Shown in pieces: positions 5,549 to 8,539 of a stretch of DNA of 8,539 nucleotides. This DNA comes from Bacteroidota bacterium. Lineage in GTDB: Bacteria; Bacteroidota; Bacteroidia; Bacteroidales; VadinHA17. Where the stretch lies: contig DAOWNN010000074.1 in assembly GCA_030642585.1 (NCBI GenBank), positions 1 through 8,539 on the forward strand, written 5' to 3'. Below the pieces are notes generated by a model. The model had not been told where the DNA came from. It searched no databases and saw nothing but the letters and a program-made list of their open reading frames with translations. How positions within the stretch are numbered: the first letter of the stretch is position 1; the number at the start of each line of letters is the position of its first letter. The translations under genes and the position numbers were made by a program.

Positions 5549-8539
5549 TTAATATTCAAATATTTGCAGATTTCCGTCATTTGCTATTGCCACCAGAAAA
5601 TGTTTTCCCATTATCTCAATTGGTTGTATCCTCCTTGCATCGCCATATATCCTAAGACCACTTTCAACTGGCATCAATGTATTAAATCCATTATTTGATC
5701 CCATTAAACACCATCCATAACTGGCATCGTAACGACCGATAGAAGGTCTCACGGAAAAATTGTTGCCAACAAGAACAAGGTCACTCTTCCCATCAAGGTC
5801 AAAATCATGAACAAAAATATCGCGAACCGGGGAAAACTGGGCTATTATGGGAAGCTCATCTGTTTCAAATGTTCCATCTCCATTATTCAGGAACAGACAG
5901 GTCTTAAAAAGCACTGCTTTTCTTATGACGGATTGGCCCAGTTTTTTCTTTCCAAAAATATCCTTCGCAGTCTCTCCTCCAAAATCAGAATAATTGGTAT
6001 AGTTTATTTTAAATCCAGCCATCTGACTTGTCATCTCATCTAAAGAAGCTATAGGGTAACTTATCCCGTTATGGTAGGAACAGATCACCTGGTCAAGCGA
6101 ACCATTATTATCAAAATCATTTATATACATTTCGACCGGCTCCTGCTTTGAAGCTTTTAGTAATGAATTAAGTCCTAAATTCCCGCCAATCAGATCCAAA
6201 TCTCCATCCCGGTCAACATCAGCAACCTGTATGCAGTTCCACCATCCTGATGTTTCATCCAGGCCTGTTACATTGGTAACGTCAGTAAAATGCCCCTCAT
6301 CATTCCTGAACACACATACTTTCATCCATTCACCTACCAGTACCAGATCCGGGTCACCATCACGGTCATAATCCATCCAGCATGCGTCAGTCACCATACC
6401 GGCATCTTTCAGCCCTTTCGTCAGATGGTCTGTTACATCCTTAAAAATGCCATTTCCATCGTTCTCAAGAAGATACTGATAGGGTGTCAATCCATAAGCA
6501 CCCGGCAGAGATCTCGAACCCACAAACAGGTCCAAATCACCATCACCATCAAAGTCGGCTGGCCGTACACAGGATCCGTTAGATGCCATAAAGGGCAATG
6601 ATCCTTTACTCGTATTAAATCCTCCTTTTCCATCGTTTATAAGCAGCCTGTCAGCCAGTAATGGATTCTTAATGGATACTTCATTACCTCCCCGTACTAT
6701 ATAGAGATCTGAATCACCGTCTCCATCAGCATCAAACAAGGCTGCATCTATATCTTCAGTGAAGCGGTCCTTTACAAAAACAGGCACATGCAATGGCTTG
6801 AAAGTTCCGTCATTTTGTTGTGTAAACAACATGGCTGCCTGCCATTTTGCCCCACCCACAAACAGATCTTCCAGTCTGTCACCATTTATATCACCAACAG
6901 CCAGAGCAGGTCCTTCCGCAGATAAATTATGAGGCATCAGGCGCTCGCGTTTTAGATCTACATAAGAATCTTCTTTATGCCTGTACTCAAGTCCCGGAAT
7001 TAGAATCGAGGAAAATAGTTTCACGTTCTCATTTTCCTGCCTTTTTCCTGATACAGGCTTCCCTGACTTATTCATTTCTAATGTTATCACTTGATCGATA
7101 GATACATCATTGAATATTTGTTCCGACCTGTCCGGCCAACGCACAACGAGTGAATCAATTTCATTCATTGGTCCTAATCCAAAATGTAACACATCGGAAG
7201 TGGCGGACATAAATCCCCTTGTTGCAAATTGTTCAGCAACTATTTTTTGACCATCACAAAATAAAGTAACACGGGTTCCTACTGCCCGTGTATTCAAACC
7301 TTTTCCTTTTAATACAACAGATAAATAATGGTTATTCAACTGGGTTTCAGCATTATTCCTGTAGATAAATGCTGAAGCATTGATATTGTTAACAATAAGA
7401 TCTAAATCGCCATCATTATCGAGATCAGCATAAGTGGAGCCATTGGAGTAAGACCGGATGTTAAAACCCCATGCTTCGGCCATATTTGAAAATGTGAGAT
7501 CACCATTGTTTTTATAGATAAAATTAACATTTGGATACAGGGGCATCTTCTCGTACAACACCTTATTCGGAACACCACTATTATCCCGCGACGGAGAATA
7601 TCTGTTCCCTCCTGTTAAAAAATTGATATAATCCAGATCATTGGCCCTGCGGTATATTCCATTTGTAATAAAAATATCTTTCCATCCGTCATTATCCACA
7701 TCACAAAACAGAGGCGACCAACTCCAGTCAGTGGCGCAAATCCCGGCCAATCGCCCAATTTCACTAAATATTTCCCCACCCAGATTGAGTTGGAGAGTAT
7801 TTCGCACAAACTGGTTATAATAACCGTATTTTAATTTAATTTCAAAGATTTCATAGTCGTCTTCCCCTCCCGATTGTTTCAAAATTTTTTCCTCATCCGG
7901 CAGCATATCCAAAACAATCACATCTAAAAGGCCATCGTTGTTAATATCTCCCACATCGTTACCCATCGAGGATCTGCTTGTATGCGCCAACATTTCTGTT
8001 AAACGTTCTGAAAAAGTGCCATTACCATTATTGATATATAAATAATCATTTTCATGAAAATCATTTGATATATAGATATCGGGAAAACCATCGTTGTTGA
8101 TGTCACAGATATTTACTCCTAAACCATAACCAATCTGACTGCTATATATACCTGTCCGGCGGGTCATATCATGGAATATACGTCTTCCATCCACCTCATC
8201 GTTTCTGTACAACCTGTCGCCTGCACGTGCATCATAAGCAAAGCGCAAATCAGCACCACCATAACTACGGGAAGTATGTACCGAATGGTTCAACAAATAC
8301 ATATCAAGATCCCCATCCATATCGTAATCAAAAAAGGCTGCCTGGGTAGAAAAGCCCTGAAAATCAAGTCCGTACTTATGGGCCTCCTCTTTAAATGTCA
8401 GGTCACCCTGGTTAATGAATAGTTGGTTTCTCCCCTGAAGACTCTTATAATTTCCGACCTGACAAACATAAATATCCAAAAAACCATCCCCATTCACATC
8501 TGCCATCGTAACACCGGTCGTCCAATCACCTATTCCTGC
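5549..8539 (-). CDS. large FG-GAP/VCBS repeat protein with ASPIC/UnbV domain (5' end outside window)
   Basis: Nine hundred and ninety-six residues are visible. The frame is open to the window edge (AGIGDWTTGVTMADVNGDG...), so the Met at 8506 is internal and the true start, presumably with a signal peptide, lies beyond 8539. Counting from the first visible codon, thirteen calcium-loop-like DxDxDGxxD motifs appear at about 14, 71, 146, 198, 280, 372, 550, 603, 662, 723, 774, 808 and 912. The one at 550 has Arg for the Gly and the one at 808 has Asn for the third Asp. They form FG-GAP/VCBS blades in two groups, separated by an ASPIC/UnbV domain at about 404-490. A conserved-looking link (HKE...DLKRERLMPH, 521-537) opens the second group. 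The pattern fits two integrin-alpha-like beta-propellers in an exported surface protein. In Bacteroidota such proteins often sit near SusC/SusD-type genes and may bind glycans or other polymers; no substrate can be read here. Confidence 0.9.
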   Translation of the reverse strand, partial: AGIGDWTTGVTMADVNGDGFLDIYVCQVGNYKSLQGRNQLFINQGDLTFKEEAHKYGLDFQGFSTQAAFFDYDMDGDLDMYLLNHSVHTSRSYGGADLRFAYDARAGDRLYRNDEVDGRRIFHDMTRRTGIYSSQIGYGLGVNICDINNDGFPDIYISNDFHENDYLYINNGNGTFSERLTEMLAHTSRSSMGNDVGDINNDGLLDVIVLDMLPDEEKILKQSGGEDDYEIFEIKLKYGYYNQFVRNTLQLNLGGEIFSEIGRLAGICATDWSWSPLFCDVDNDGWKDIFITNGIYRRANDLDYINFLTGGNRYSPSRDNSGVPNKVLYEKMPLYPNVNFIYKNNGDLTFSNMAEAWGFNIRSYSNGSTYADLDNDGDLDLIVNNINASAFIYRNNAETQLNNHYLSVVLKGKGLNTRAVGTRVTLFCDGQKIVAEQFATRGFMSATSDVLHFGLGPMNEIDSLVVRWPDRSEQIFNDVSIDQVITLEMNKSGKPVSGKRQENENVKLFSSILIPGLEYRHKEDSYVDLKRERLMPHNLSAEGPALAVGDINGDRLEDLFVGGAKWQAAMLFTQQNDGTFKPLHVPVFVKDRFTEDIDAALFDADGDGDSDLYIVRGGNEVSIKNPLLADRLLINDGKGGFNTSKGSLPFMASNGSCVRPADFDGDGDLDLFVGSRSLPGAYGLTPYQYLLENDGNGIFKDVTDHLTKGLKDAGMVTDACWMDYDRDGDPDLVLVGEWMKVCVFRNDEGHFTDVTNVTGLDETSGWWNCIQVADVDRDGDLDLIGGNLGLNSLLKASKQEPVEMYINDFDNNGSLDQVICSYHNGISYPIASLDEMTSQMAGFKINYTNYSDFGGETAKDIFGKKKLGQSVIRKAVLFKTCLFLNNGDGTFETDELPIIAQFSPVRDIFVHDFDLDGKSDLVLVGNNFSVRPSIGRYDASYGWCLMGSNNGFNTLMPVESGLRIYGDARRIQPIEIMGKHFLVAIANDGNLQIFEY

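Noticed and set aside
5807..8422. Several plus-strand open frames of 78-103 codons opposite the FG-GAP gene
   Set aside because: They arise from the repeated Asp/Gly-rich codons read backwards and have no domain or start context of their own.

Overview
The window looks like a piece of a Bacteroidota chromosome, probably an environmental Bacteroidales/Marinilabiliales-type organism. The evidence is AT-rich DNA, no convincing Shine-Dalgarno sequences ahead of the starts, a -33/-7 promoter of the Bacteroidota type (TTTG...TAnnTTTG) before the first gene, and a giant FG-GAP/VCBS + ASPIC/UnbV protein of a kind common in that phylum. The exact genus cannot be read from the sequence.

Layout. (1) Positions 1-881 hold no protein gene. 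Positions 1-70 are a GC-rich interrupted palindrome. Positions about 81-628 are a pyrimidine-rich block (purine-rich on the minus strand) with a plausible minus-strand promoter, at least six short tetraloop hairpins and a clear intrinsic terminator; I read this as a candidate ~550-nt structured non-coding RNA. Positions about 640-881 are very AT-rich, with a 28-bp near-perfect palindrome and the promoter of the next gene. (2) Positions 882-4589 form a plus-strand operon for a biotin-dependent acyl-CoA (propionyl-CoA type) carboxylase: biotin carboxylase, biotin carrier and carboxyltransferase. (3) A hexanucleotide repeat (4592-4619) separates the operon from an exported methionine-R-sulfoxide reductase, MsrB (4663-5169, plus). 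(4) On the minus strand, facing MsrB, lies a small secreted-protein gene broken by an in-frame TAG and frameshifts (5513-5183). (5) Upstream of it on the same strand is a very large FG-GAP/ASPIC-UnbV surface protein (8539-5549) whose 5' end lies beyond the window.

How the genes fit together. The three carboxylase subunits are encoded separately and in order: the carboxylase charges biotin on the carrier using ATP and bicarbonate, and the carboxyltransferase passes the carboxyl group to an acyl-CoA, most likely propionyl-CoA to give methylmalonyl-CoA. MsrB repairs oxidised methionine in the cell envelope and may be read through from the carboxylase operon. The FG-GAP protein and the decayed small gene form a separate convergent unit. 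The part that known genes do not explain is the 5' non-coding region, especially the candidate structured RNA.
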